DNA from: Paraescarpia echinospica
Lineage: Eukaryota > Annelida > Polychaeta > Sabellida > Siboglinidae
Length of the DNA: 64,000 nt
Assembly (NCBI GenBank): GCA_020002185.1
Contig: CM034534.1
Coordinates: forward strand, 32,594,049-32,658,048
Reading direction: 5' to 3'
Part shown: positions 43,997 through 56,109 of the stretch, in pieces
Layout: every line of letters begins with the position of its first letter
Numbering within the stretch: position 1 is the first letter of the stretch
Position numbers and translations under genes: made by a program
Notes under the pieces: generated by a model
The model's input: only the letters and a program-made list of their open reading frames with translations
Databases searched by the model: none
Told to the model about the DNA's origin: nothing

Positions 43997-44081
43997 CTGA
44001 TGAAGGCGTAGCCTTTGTCCTTGAAGACTCGCACTTCCTGGATTGGGCCAAACTGACTGAAAGTCTTGTGCATAAGGTCCT
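43997..44081 (-). CDS. TIA1: TIA1-like exon: first half of RRM3 with RNP1
   Basis: 85 nt with acceptor GTGTTACAG and donor CAG|GTGAGA. Encodes [12 protein letters not shown] and the RNP1 motif Lys-Gly-Tyr-Ala-Phe-Ile-Arg. The aromatic residues of RNP1 that stack on RNA are present. Starts after one carried-over base and leaves two. Confidence 0.93.
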
Positions 44082-44604
44082 CTGTAACACACACAAACAG
44101 CTCTCGTGAAACATCTAATTTCACCTACACACACTGAATGATGACAATCTTTATGATGTCCACGACTTCAGAAACTGAAGATCACAAACAAGTCGCACTG
44201 GTTTTCATGGGGAATTGACAGGAGTTCGGAGGATATCTACTCTGCTAGTATTTGATAAAAATTGGGGATTCCAAAAAGATCTGGGATTCCAAATTTGTTC
44301 AACAAATATGACTTATTTATTCAAGGATGCCATGTCGCATTATTACTTTATTGCTGAACCGAATAAAATGGATGAACAGGTACAAAATGCTCTGCTAATG
44401 AGTAACTATAAATATTTACATGTATGAGTATAGGTCTACAAAAGGCAAAATATGCTTCCTTCTTTCACAAGATCAACAATCAGAAACCAAACAAAAACAG
44501 CAACAAAACACATGCAAACAATCTAACATCACTGGTTGAGCTACATTGTGTACAATTCATGCAAGAGGCATTGAACAGTCTCATGGGTTAACAACACTGA
44601 TCAC
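44082..44604 (-). other. Intron of the TIA1-like gene
   Basis: No feature recognised. Confidence 0.5.
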
Positions 44605-44830
44605 TATCCAGCGCCACAAGCTCCAGATGGCATGTGGACAACGAAGCCTTTGGCTTATCGAAACACCACAAATATGTCACCTACGAATAGCTCGCCCTCA
44701 TCAGATATGTGCTGATTTCATTTTTAGCATATTCCCACTGCCAGTGTTTAAAAAACACAATCGTTAGATAATTTCTTCCAGTCATTTATCATGCTGAATG
44801 AGTACCTTCTCATAAAACAGGAAAATACTA
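44605..44830 (-). mobile_element. CR1/L2-like LINE 3'-tail fragment
   Basis: Second copy of 15340-15575, inverted, 5'-truncated and intronic. Confidence 0.7.
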
Positions 44831-44872
44831 CTTGTATCCCATAATCATACCAACACTGTTCTTTAACCCTAC

Positions 44873-46345
44873 AGGTGGCCACTGGGCCGAATTCGGCCCG
44901 TGCGATAGGTACAAAATGCTCCCGGCCGATTTTCGGCCCGATTCAGTATCACACTTTTCAATTTTTTTTTTTTTCCGTCACTAGCAACTGACAGGGGAAC
45001 GCGAGGTATCATTGGAAAGCTTAATTATTCTTCTTCCTGTGGCATTTTTATCAATGAGTTGTATCGCATCATGATTCAGTAATAGCAAATCACAACCCAA
45101 TATTGCCGATTTTACTACACTCTGCGTCAGGATTTTACATTCCCATTCATACAGTCTAAACAGGGAAATGGAGGTACCGATGGAAAGCCCAACGATTGGT
45201 CTATCCAAATAAATTTACGTCAACGGTCAACCAATCAGCGCATGGCTCTAAAACGTCTTCTTGTTGACGCTGGTTTCATTCCATCACGACGAAAGTCCGC
45301 CATGTTTTTTGTCTCGCTTCGATTATACAAGTTGAATTATTTCAAATGTCCGCGGCACTATATCAGCAAAATAGATGACAGTATTTGTGGATCAAGTTAT
45401 TATACTAGTTCAGACAGTTACACAGACTTTGGGGGCTGTTTTGAAGTGGATATTATGCAAGTTGCTGGCGAGCCGGACATCGCTGTCTTGCACCCGGACA
45501 TGGGCTGATTCGGCCGGCCTACTCGGTCCGCCAGCGAAGGATACGATGCATTCAGAATTCAAATACAACATGTCCTATAACCTGATGACATATATATGTG
45601 TGTAATTAGGAACTGTAGGTATTACTTACTTTATTGATATGTAAGGAAATTGATAATAGATACGTCATGTTATCGGACAGGTGCGCCACGGCGCGCAGCG
45701 GTAGGCCTACGAGGCCTATTGCCATATTGGTTGTATTTGAACGTTCTATGAAAAATACAATAAAATGAAAAGTTCTGAATATATTTGAGTCTAGTTTTCA
45801 TTATCACGCAGCTGAAATGTATAGCTACATTTGTCACACTGCATGCATGAACATACAACCGCACAATAATTATTTTGTCACTGGGCAAACTTGGGTTTCT
45901 ACTTTACCCTCGTTCTGACGTTCATTAAGAATAGTCTAAATTTTACATGGGTCTACCTAAAAAACTTCATATAAAAAAAAACTTCTGAGTATATTTGATT
46001 AATTTTTCTGTACTCATTAGCTTACAGTATATACATGGCTACATTTCTCTAATTGGACATTGACACATACAACCACTCGGAAATTAGCTAGTAGTAGGAC
46101 GAAAAAAAATTTTGTTTGCATTTATTTTATATAAACTTTAAACAGTTGTATCTTCATGATTGTTTGATGTTATGCAAATATCATCACTGCATAATAATAA
46201 AGGGTCTTTTTGCCAACAAAATGATAGCTCAATCATATTTTTGCGATACGTATTAGCGAAGTTGTGATTTTTTAAAAGCACCCCTACAAATAGCTCCAAA
46301 TTGTGTACATCGTGGAAGTTTACCATTGGTCACCTGCAGGGTTAA
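44873..46345. mobile_element. piggyBac-like non-autonomous element bounded by TTAA
   Basis: Second copy of 15601-17076. TTAA at 44873-44876 and 46342-46345 encloses inverted ends starting CCCTACAGGTGG and CCCTGCAGGTGA. Substitutions against the other copy look denser here than in neighbouring exons. No intact transposase. Confidence 0.75.
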
Positions 46346-47348
46346 CTATTGCAGCTTTGTGCCTTTTCGTTTAAGTTTAAGGAAAATATTTCTCTCAATA
46401 TCCTTACATGGTACAAACTTGTATTTGGTCTGTATTGATGAAGCTATAGTATCCACACGGACAAAGAAACATATAGTCTTTCTCCCAATATCTTCCAATA
46501 TTTTGGTGTGTGATGTGTGTTAGGTCTGTAGTGTTGTTCTACAGCGTCAACGAGAACAAAGGAACATAAGTATGGCACGAGGGATAACAAGCAGGGAGAA
46601 CCCAGCTGCAGGTTGGTGCAGGGAGCCCAGGGGATGTAGTCAGGATGCGGCACACTTCCTGTGCAGAATATCTAACTGATAGGCCTACAGTAGGCAAATC
46701 AATGGGTCAGTAGCAGTGGGACTCAGGGGCCTCGAGAGAGCCAGACTGTGGGCCTCGGCAGTGGTCATTAAATCAACAGAGCCACACAGACAAGCCACTT
46801 TAATACAGCATTCTGCTGCAGTCTGCTCTCTAATCGCTCTATCGCGTAGTCTGGCACGGTCTATCGTGGGCGCCTGCAGCTACCACATTCTCACAACTAT
46901 CATAAGTGTAGCAGGCAAAAAGGTAGAGTGATGGGTGATTACCCTTGTCTTCTAGAAAATTAAACACCAGTTACTGACTTGATTAACAACAGCTTAATAT
47001 TTTGCCAACTATTATAAGCATAGCACATATACTATCAAAATATAATGTTGAAAAAGTACTTTTCCAACCAACTATTTTGTGAATTTAACCAAATGTTTTC
47101 GTATTTTAAGAGGTGGCTGTTTTTACTTCTCAGAAACAGTAATTAGTTCTAACATGGCTGGCTGTCAATGAAGCTTATAAAATAAGTCTGATGTCAAGTT
47201 GTAAAACACGTGACAAAGTATAATAGTATTAGCTATGTCTGCTGCCATAGTGTTGCTACCAAGGCTTGCTAGCAGACAATATGCCGTTGTTCAATCTACT
47301 TCATGTGTTGGTCCACATGTTGTAGGTTTAATACTGGTGCAGATCCAG
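46346..47348 (-). other. Intron of the TIA1-like gene
   Basis: No exon or element recognised. Confidence 0.5.
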
Positions 47349-47569
47349 GTTAGATTAGGTTAGGTTGGTGTGCATTTACTAATATTTCAAATGTGCAAGT
47401 TCAGACAGGTCAAATACACCAAACTGCTGTATTTGGTCTGCGGCTGGTTCAACTACAAGCATGTACTCGTCCCAGTCTGCGGCTGGTTCAACTACAAGCA
47501 TGTACTCGTCCCAGTCTGCGGCTGGTTCAACTACAAGCATGTACTCGTCCCAGTCTGCGGCTGGTTTCA
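47349..47569. repeat. Dispersed repeat fragment plus 39-bp minisatellite
   Basis: 47349-47436 is the AATGTGCAAGTTCAGACAGG repeat also seen at 51003-51075. 47437-47569 is about 3.4 units of the 39-bp CTGCGGCTGGTTCAAC repeat. Confidence 0.85.
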
Positions 47570-47729
47570 CGAAGCATTCAAACCATATACAAACTTGGAA
47601 CAACCGTAGAAGACACACAGAACATTGCAAACAGTTATACAAAAAAAGGTTCCTCTGTATGAGGGCTCCTATGAACAAGTGCTCCATGAAACCAACCTCT
47701 GGTGACTACTTGGTGAGGAGATTACTGAC

Positions 47730-47822
47730 CTGAGAGAGAGCTGAGGATGCCTCCGCAGTAGACGGTACAGTTGGTGGGACTCGACTGGTTGTACACCTCC
47801 TCGTAACTCATGGGCTTTTGTG
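47730..47822 (-). CDS. TIA1: TIA1-like exon: linker and start of RRM3 with RNP2
   Basis: 93 nt encoding [16 protein letters not shown], then Asn-Cys-Thr-Val-Tyr-Cys-Gly-Gly-Ile. The Tyr-(Glu/Asp)-Glu-Val-x-Asn-Gln-Ser-Ser-Pro and Cys-Thr-Val-Tyr-Cys-Gly-Gly strings are signatures of TIA-1/TIAR among RRM proteins. One carried-over base at each end, phases consistent. Confidence 0.95.
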
Positions 47823-48979
47823 CTGTAACACAACCATGTCACCCGTGGAACATAGTCTAACAGGGCTCACTATTTATTTAATTTTTCCCGGCGAGTTCGC
47901 AAAAAATAAAATAAACTGTACTGGTGCTTCAAAGCGAATACATTTGAAACAGTTGCTTGAACGAATCAAAATCACTTAAACTGATATCCTGTACATAATA
48001 CAATGAAACGTAACTAATTTAACACAGTCGCTGTAAGTCTCAAGAAAGTCACTCTCTCGAAAATGTACAAATAGTTTCACTAACTCATAATCTCTGTGAT
48101 GGATCTTCATATTTACTGGAAACTTAACGTTGTAAATTGTATCTGTAAAGTGTTGTGATTTACATAAATGCAGTTACTTATATAGCACTCTATTTATGTA
48201 CTAAGCACACCTCTTGAGAACATGTGGAAAACATGAACAGCATAAGCCATAGCAAAAGAAACAAATTAAATGAAAATAGACACAGCAAAGGTAAAATACA
48301 TAGATGAAGAGAAGAGTTTGACAATATCTTAAGACAGTTGCTACTATCTATGGCAGCAAGCCATACACAGGACATTGACAAGTCAACATGGAAGAAATGA
48401 CACTTATTGACACATGTTTATAGCCATGTTTACAGTTTGTGTGATCATATCCAAGTTTCACTCTAAATAATGCAAAGTTGTCATGGTTTCTGAGTAGCAA
48501 CTATGGCAATCATTACGATGAACTAAATAAAATAAAATTTGAATGTACCAAGGAGATTAATTTAGTTTACGTGTATCATTACATTGATGCAAAGTTACTT
48601 TTTAACATACAAACATTGCTACTAGTTTAAAGAGTGGATATTTATTTCTGTAAACCATTTATTTTGATGATTCTCTTTTCAATGTTCATGCAACTGTCTG
48701 TCTTTTCAACATTAAATGGTTGATTGGATAGCTCATTAATTCAGCTTTCAGAAAATATGTAGAAATATGTAGTATTTTTTGTCTATCTGCTCTGTTATTC
48801 ATTCAAGTTAATGTGTGTATAATCTTATATTGAATCAATAAAATATGTAAACCAAATTTAATGGAAAAAACTAGTACAAAAGGGTAAATCATAATGAAAT
48901 GATAGCAATATAAACATAAGAGAGGAGAACGAAACAAAAGAAGCACACAGTGCCCTACACTTACAGTCGCTGTATCTAC
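47823..48979 (-). other. Intron of the TIA1-like gene
   Basis: No exon or repeat recognised. Confidence 0.5.
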
Positions 48980-49085
48980 CTTCTTTCTGGTTGGGAGCGG
49001 GCGGCTTCCGCGATGCCCAGTTAGTCCTTATTGCCCGGCTGCCGATCCACTGCCCATTCATGCCCGCGATGGCTGTCTCAGCATC
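48980..49085 (-). CDS. TIA1: TIA1-like exon: end of RRM2
   Basis: 106 nt starting in phase 0 (Asp-Ala-Glu-Thr-Ala-Ile) after the acceptor TTGTTGTGAG, ending Asn-Gln-Lys-Glu plus one base before GTAGAT. Contains Gly-Gln-Trp-Ile-Gly and [11 protein letters not shown]. The acceptor is weaker than others (GAG rather than CAG). Confidence 0.95.
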
Positions 49086-50502
49086 CTCACAACAAAACAT
49101 TCTTCTCTACATACTCACACACATGTGACATTACAGAGACTAGCAGAAATGTCCATCCTTTTATATAACGTTTCTTGTGATGTACATTTGAAATTTGTCT
49201 TGTTGATGCAAGTTATGTAAAATGTTAAACATGCCCAACTGATTAGCGTTCCTCTAATCAATTACAGAAAACACCTGTACTGTTATGAGCAATCAATGTA
49301 TGCCTGTCTACGTACCGAAAGAGCGGTAACAACCCTTAACCAATGTTGAATTTCAAAAAAAAATAAAGGCACTACTGGTGCTTTTCTTCTTCTGTTTATT
49401 ACGCAAATATAAAATGAAACAACAAACTGATTTTAATCAAAGACAAAATACTTCTGACACTAGGCAGATTCGAGACAACTTAGCGCACTTAGTCTGATGT
49501 AGGTATATTCAATAGGTGGTGATACTCAATATCTGACAAAACAGCAGGTCTTTATGTAGGTATATTTCATAGTCTGGTACCTGGTCACGTTCGACTGGAT
49601 TAGTAATGCTACAGATTAATAAACCAAATATATGTCATACTTTTTATTCGGATTTATATGGAATTGATTGATCAAGTAAAAAATACAAAATATAACCACT
49701 TCAAAATCACAGGACTATAGAAACTTACAATGATCTATGTTCAACAAATCTGAAGATCTCCACAATGCCAGAGCTGAGTCTATGATTGGCTATTCACTGG
49801 TTCCTAGCATATGGACGAGGCGCCAATACTGACACGGGATACAGCGATTGTAATCTTGATCTCATCGAATAGCCAAGTTATTTTGGCAGTTTTTATGCAT
49901 CAAAGGTTTATCATCTTGTCTCAGGTTGATAATACAGAATGTGGACCAAACTAAGACACTGCGTTTGTGTTCAAACATCTCACCTTGACGTTGTGAGGAT
50001 TTTGGAGAAATGGAATTGAGTTTTGATATATTCAAAGTGAGTGACTTGCGTATGAAATTCCTTGTGTGTCAAGTCACCATGTTTTCCTTATCATATTTCA
50101 ATCATAGATGAGCGGGGTAAATATGAATTTTCATGTCTAAGAATACAATATCATAGTATATTACTACTTACTCCACATAAAATCACGTAGTTCTGTTCAA
50201 TTTATTAAAAAACGTTTTGACAAGTACAAATGTACACCCATTAGTGTGGAAATTTCAAATTCTGCAGGTCTGAACATATCATTATTTATATCAAAGATTG
50301 TACATCACTATACCATTCCACAGGTCTTATAGACAATTAAAATAAATATATATATTATACTTAATGTCTTAATCTTAATCACAGTAGTACATTTACCATC
50401 AGAAATGTTACAAAAATAATTTATATAATAAATCATCCAGTGAAACACAGTATGTCTCGTAACTTTTTCATGATGGTGGCTGAAAAATCTTGAAACACAT
50501 AC
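49086..50502 (-). other. Intron of the TIA1-like gene
   Basis: The duplicated block ends inside it at 49607. No exon or element recognised in the unique part. Confidence 0.5.
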
Positions 50503-50578
50503 CTCTTTCTTGACAAATGAGACGAAGCCGTAGCCTTTTGACTTGAGGGTCTGTGGGTCACGGATGATCTTACAATCC
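50503..50578 (-). CDS. TIA1: TIA1-like exon: middle of RRM2 with RNP1
   Basis: 76 nt with acceptor TGTATTCCAG and donor GAG|GTATGT. Together with two carried-over bases it encodes Ser-Asp-Cys-Lys-Ile-Ile-Arg-Asp, then Ser-Lys-Gly-Tyr-Gly-Phe-Val-Ser-Phe-Val, which is RNP1 of RRM2. Present only once in the window, since the extra copy stops at the gap before reaching it. Confidence 0.94.
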
Positions 50579-52118
50579 CTGGAATACAGACAATGACCAG
50601 GTTAACTTGGACACACTTGCGTCAACACACCTACTGACCTGGGCTCAAACGTGTTTGTTTTATCATATACAAACATGTTGTATTTTTAAATTTCAAATAC
50701 ACTCAATTATAATATGTCAATTAGAACTTTACCGTTACAGAAATAATTTGGGACTGTTCTAAGGCGACCTTAATTGTGAGGTGGCTGTATTACCAAGGTG
50801 ACCGTAAAGCGAGGTTTGACAGTATTTATAAATTTCAAATACGCTGTATTTTAAAAAGTAAAGAACAAATACATTTGATCAAATATAAATATCCTTTTAA
50901 AATTTCAAATATATGTGGTTCAATTAAACTGCATCATTTCAACCGTGTGATTTACATAATGTTGAGATTCTGTAGAAATTATCCCACTAAAAGTTGAAGT
51001 AGTGGGTTAGGTTGGGTTGGTGTACATAAGATTCTAAAATGTGCAAGTTCAGACAGGTCAAATACATCAAATACAACAAGTTGCTGCAATGGTGTGTATT
51101 TGATCAAATACATCAAGTATGAACATAAAATCCCAATGTGGAGTTCTGGAAAAAGTCAAATATAAATATAATTTTTTAGCACATAAATATGTATTTGTCC
51201 AAGACACCATGCCAACCAATGGAAAGCTGACTATAGCAAACCACATGGAATGTATAAGATATAATCCCATAAAGACACTTCTACTGCAGTCAAAGCGAAG
51301 GAAACCCAGACTCAGCAAAAGGTCAAAAGAAAGGGTAAGGCACTCTACAATCTGGATGATATGAAATTATATAATACATATTTTGCAAATAGCTATACGA
51401 TATGTGTAGTCCTTTTTTGTGTACTTATTATACACTTAGGCCACACCAATTTGATTGTTAAGATTACGGATTTTGGGGACATTTTTGTTATGTGAGAGGG
51501 GGGGATAAAAATAAGTCATTGCACGAAAAAAGTGTTTTGTGTAAATACATGAATTGTCATATGAGCCATACAATACATTACTAAAAAAATTCAGCCTTGT
51601 ATGAAAACTTACTAGACATGTACTTTTATGAAAGTTTAATAAAAGTTGAAGACTAGTTTAATTGGAATAACAAGTACTGATAACAAGACTTGGCAGACAA
51701 CATTATGGTGTCGTAACATTACAGCCATAAACGTGTAGATTAGACGTAGGATATACCTTGCTGTGATAATATAAATTTTATTGGCATAATTAGGATTTGA
51801 TTGTCGTACCTCCAAATATAACTACATTATTCTATTTCAAAGTAATGCAATGCGGTGCTGACTATGCAAGCATTGAAGAGAGTGTCTACAACCCATTTTC
51901 CCAGCGTGTGTCAACTTGAGTGGACAAAATCTGATGTTCAGAATGAGTAGCACGTAAAACATGTGCACGTTATTGGTTTTGTTTGTGTTGTACGTTGGCA
52001 GTATTTTTTTATTGCTATTTTGCATCGTGTCTAAAATGTCATCCTTTGGGTTGCTTTTTCGCTTCATTTCGGTGGCACTAACGTTGTCATCGTTCAAAAA
52101 AATTAATGTGTTAAACGT
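50579..52118 (-). other. Intron of the TIA1-like gene with decayed repeats
   Basis: 50650-51115 is dense in AAATACA/TGTATTT motifs, including the perfect palindrome GTATTTGATCAAATAC (about 51098-51113), like subterminal parts of hAT elements. 51003-51075 carries the dispersed AATGTGCAAGTTCAGACAGG repeat. A plus-strand frame near 51208-51340 (Met-Pro-Thr-Asn-Gly-Lys-Leu, then Arg/Lys-rich) is followed by GTAAGG, but I cannot identify it. 51480-52118 is unassigned. Confidence 0.4.
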
Positions 52119-52346
52119 TCAATTGCTCATGTAGCATCCGCAAGGACCCTCGCTGTCATTTCTACAACAATCCGCACATTCAACGCCAACACGTACTGTT
52201 GATATCAGAGCGGCGTCGCAACAAACACGGGAAATGGCATTGTTGATCGTGTCGGATAATTTAAATTTTGTTGCTTCCTTTTGAGAAGCAGTGCCAAACT
52301 TCAATTTCTTGATACAAAACCACACTGCAGCGTCTGGTTCAGCCAT
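52119..52346 (-). CDS. Small uncharacterised ORF with CCAAT-bearing upstream region
   Basis: A 75-codon frame starts in an excellent context (AAACCATGGCTG) and encodes Met-Ala-Glu-Pro-Asp-Ala-Ala-Val-Trp-Phe-Cys-Ile-Lys-Lys, a middle with Val-Cys-Cys-Asp-Ala-Ala, and a Cys-rich end (Cys-Ala-Asp-Cys-Cys and Pro-Cys-Gly-Cys). Upstream on the same strand are a CCAAT (complement of 52384-52388) and an inverted CCAAT (52418-52422), resembling a housekeeping promoter. It lies in a TIA1-like intron on the same strand. It could be a first exon, a small intronic gene or a processed insertion. Family not recognised. Confidence 0.4.
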   Translation of the reverse strand: MAEPDAAVWFCIKKLKFGTASQKEATKFKLSDTINNAISRVCCDAALISTVRVGVECADCCRNDSEGPCGCYMSN

Positions 52347-53243
52347 GGTTTAGATGAATTAATGACAAGTTGGACTATCGCGGATTGGTTGGATCGTAGA
52401 CAGAAGATGCGCAACAACCAATGAAACAATGTTTAACATACAATGTTCGGTATGATGCGTGTATGCTTGATGAATCGATACAAAAATCACTCGTTCAGCA
52501 TTTCAATCAGAAATAAAAGTTCAAAATTGCAATTTTATTTCCGTTTTGTTAAAAACAACATCGGCGGGTCCGTAATCCAAATAATAAAATTGGTGCCGCT
52601 TACTGGAAGTGGCAAAGCAATTTAGTAATTATTTACACATACCCTGCTCGCATACACACACACTGCCAATAATAATGATAAATCAACATCCTAACCAAGA
52701 TAAATGGTACACCATGCTTCCAGTTACGATTCCAGTTGATGATATCTTCAAATAATTCTAATAAACAACAAAACACTGATGTAAAATACCAATATTTGGT
52801 CCATGTTGCCACATTGTACCAGTCACTGCCAAACAGACACAGGTAGATCGATGCAACATTCTACGATCACTCAAATATTTATGAGTTAAACTCATCAACA
52901 CCTAACACCACCTTTTGCACATTTTCATCTATATTATAAAACAGGGTATCAGTCACACACCCCCCCCCCCCCCCGAACCACAGCACCCGCCGGACCACCG
53001 CAATCTTAAACCTACAAGTCATTACCTCAATAGCTTATTTTACATATTTTCTAACAGGACTGGAGTCTAAATCGGCAACACGCCAAGACAGTAAATATCA
53101 GGAAACACTATCATGCACCTGCGCACCTGTGGATGTGAAATAAGTAACATTTAAATTATGTGCACCAGCTCTACAAGTCACTGATAACTTATTCATTCTT
53201 GGGAACAACAACTACATGCAGACGCTATCTGAGACAACGAGCA
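52347..53243. other. Intronic sequence, no gene recognised
   Basis: A 16-base C run lies near 52959-52974. Otherwise nothing is seen. Confidence 0.5.
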
Positions 53244-53545
53244 GATTTAACAAGATTTAACAAGATTGCCATCCAGAGAATTAACTCTAGATGGCAGGTG
53301 GACAAGGAAGCCCTTTGGCTTATCGAGAGTCCAACTCTGTTATCTACAGATATCCAGCCCTCCAGTCGATTTTATTTTTAAACATATTCACACTACTAGC
53401 ACCCACACAATCATCAGTTAATCTGTTCCATTAATTCACAGTCCTTTGTGAAAATTAGAACTTTCTTACGTCTAATCTACACTGCTCCTTTAGTAATGTA
53501 ACTTCATGTCCTCTAGTCTTTCTAAGATATATTCCCGCATCCAGT
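53244..53545 (-). mobile_element. CR1/L2-like LINE 3'-tail fragment
   Basis: Reverse complement of the family tail. The terminal AATCTTGTTAAA is tandemly repeated at the 3' end, followed inward by GGCAATCTTG, the AAGCC-AAAG-GGCTT hairpin and degraded RT C-terminal sequence. A short 5'-truncated insertion. Confidence 0.8.
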
Positions 53546-56024
53546 GATACGCCTACACAACGTGACCAAGTAGATCCAGTCCCAAAACAAAACGTTTGCT
53601 TGTGTCTTGCTACACTAAAACGCTGTATATATGAGTAAAAAACACAATACAGCTACGTTTCAATTTTATTGCCTATTCTGAGTAACTTTTAATTGTATTT
53701 GAAGTTTGTACTGTATTTAAATTTAAAGTAAGTTGTAATACGCTCGAGAGTTATTGTTATCTTGATGGAGACTTACGTTATGATGTTCTTAAGCACTTGT
53801 TCATTTTCTCATTGATTCAGAAAGCCACAAAAGCCACACGTAGCATAAGAAACTCTGAAAGGTACCTAAACTTAGTTTAATCATAACCAAATCTCATTTC
53901 AAAAGTGTGGAATAAAGAACCAGTACTTCTCAAGGTCATATAGCTGCAACATGCCTGTTGCGTCAGTTAATACACACAGTCTCAACACGCATATATTTGC
54001 AACATAACCATGGCAACCAAACTAACGGCACTCATATGACTTCTTCAAAAAAGACGAAGACAAAGATGATATACAAGGAGAAGGAACTAGGATAATGAGA
54101 GTTCATCAAGTCGTACTAAGCCAACATGTAGGACTTTCATCAGATCCAAACACACAAGTTGCGGTAAGAATACTGAGGTATGATAAAAAGGTCATAAAAA
54201 TGACACTCATGCACGACAGCACAAATATCAGCTAGAAACGTGAAGACGAAAAAACGGCTGAAGATGAAGAATGCAATATTTTTGTATAAAATCAATTAAA
54301 AACTATCATGTTTACTTACAAAAACAATTACTTTCTGTTTAAAATATTTAGACAATTGCATTGAAGGAAAAAGTAGAAACAATTTCCATTTGTAACTGAA
54401 ATGCTGCTTCTATTGCTGCGGGAATCGAAAAAACGCTGACATTAAAAATTGAATGCAATGTTTCTTTATAGGTTAGTGTTTTATTATTTTTTAAGAGAAA
54501 GGGTATATTTGATAATAAAAAATTTACAATGGACTGGAAACAGACAGGATCTTTAAACGAAATAAACTTGTTCTAACTTTGCTGGTGTTGTTTCCTGCAA
54601 ACAGTGTCAATAAGCTGGCTTATGTTTTGGTATTTTTTGTCCAGCTTGTGTATAAATTTGACGATACGTTGTCATCTAAAAAAACAGTTTTGAATCTAGT
54701 AACTTTCAAGCATCGTCACAACGTGACCTTGTGAATAATAGTATGATACCAGTAAAAAGTGTTGCATAGTTTCAGTTATGAATTTAGCCAATCCTTATAC
54801 AAAAAGTTATAACTAACACAATCAAAACATGGATTTCATATCATTTAATTTAGGAAGTGGGTTATAAAACTGGTCTTATATTACTGCTTGATAAGAATGA
54901 CAAGAATGCCAGACAGCTATTATAAGTCAATGAATGCCACACACTAAGAAGACATTTACACTCGGTATCACAGACGGCTAAGCAAAACAGTGCAAAATGA
55001 AGCAAAGTGCAATTTTGATGGAACGAATGGGAAACGAACCCGGAGAAGAGGCAAAAAAACACGGACGACGAGGAGAAGACGAATGAAGACTAGAATAGTG
55101 AGGCAACAAGAATAAAACAAGAGAAATGTAATAGGAATAAACAGACATACACTGTACGCCGCCAGCTGCGGCAACGTAGAATTTTGTTGGCGTTGGTTGC
55201 ATAGGCGAACGAGCGTGTGCGTGCAAGAGTGGGGTCGCACCGACGTCCCGATATCGGCATTCATCTGTTGTGTGAGATAACAGCAAAGCACTTTAGTTTG
55301 GCATCCGAGGACAGGTGGCTACGTTACTACAACTCATCGTGCTCGGCGGTGGCAAGTTCGGATGAAAGGTTCGGCAGTGTCAGAATACAGAGTGGCTATG
55401 AATCGCACTTATAGCAAATTTTGAACTTTGTGTCTAGTGAACTACCTGTCCCAGCAACCCAGCTACTTTTTAGGTTACCTTTGCTGACTATGTTGTGATT
55501 ATGCTGCACTGCAGTATAACAAACTCATTTAGTAATTAGGCTTCACATAAAAATGCTTGAACTTGCTTGAATAAATTTAAAAAAACCTACACCTTCATCA
55601 TGTGCAGAACACCCTTCTCCATAGACTCTGGATGGATGTTTTACAGTCTGTTACGTGCAACAACAAAGGTGGCATTATGTTTCCTTGCTTTTTTATTTTA
55701 TTCTAACGACTGACACTCAGATAATGTATTTAATCATAACGTTAATACTTAATATTTTACTACACACAAAGATTATGATTCCACAAGACAAGCCTAACAT
55801 ATTCATGGTATGCATGCAGAGAGTTATCAGGTAAATGATCATTAACTGGTAGAAATGTATCAGAGTCACAGCCATTGCACAGAGAACCAGAGAAACTCAG
55901 CATTGCCTTTGGAACTGTATAAACATAGACGACTTGTGACAGAACTGGAATGTAATGGGTGAATGGCATATGCTTATATACATGAGATGATTCCTTACAG
56001 TCCTGGCAAATAGGTCTTGAGAAG
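53546..56024 (-). other. Intron of the TIA1-like gene
   Basis: No exon or repeat recognised. A slightly GC-richer patch at about 55150-55400 has no convincing frame. Confidence 0.4.
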
Positions 56025-56109
56025 TAGAGGTGTAATGATACATCAAACTATCGATGCATCGTGATAGTCAATGTGAGGATAGTGAACTATCAATAGTAAA
56101 TTTAACTAC

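Larger units (their letters stand above)
29809..49607. repeat. Second copy of the duplicated block
   Basis: This copy is contiguous with unique sequence on both sides: the LINE body before 29809 and intronic sequence of the TIA1-like gene after 49607. It therefore looks like the properly anchored copy. The two remaining upstream TIA1-like exons (50503-50578 and 60410-60497) join to the exons in this copy with matching phase, which makes it the copy to use for the gene model. Confidence 0.9.

Noticed and set aside
51119..51364. Plus-strand ORF with a following GTAAGG as an exon
   Set aside because: Basic composition only; no acceptor or family recognised, and it sits next to repeat fragments.
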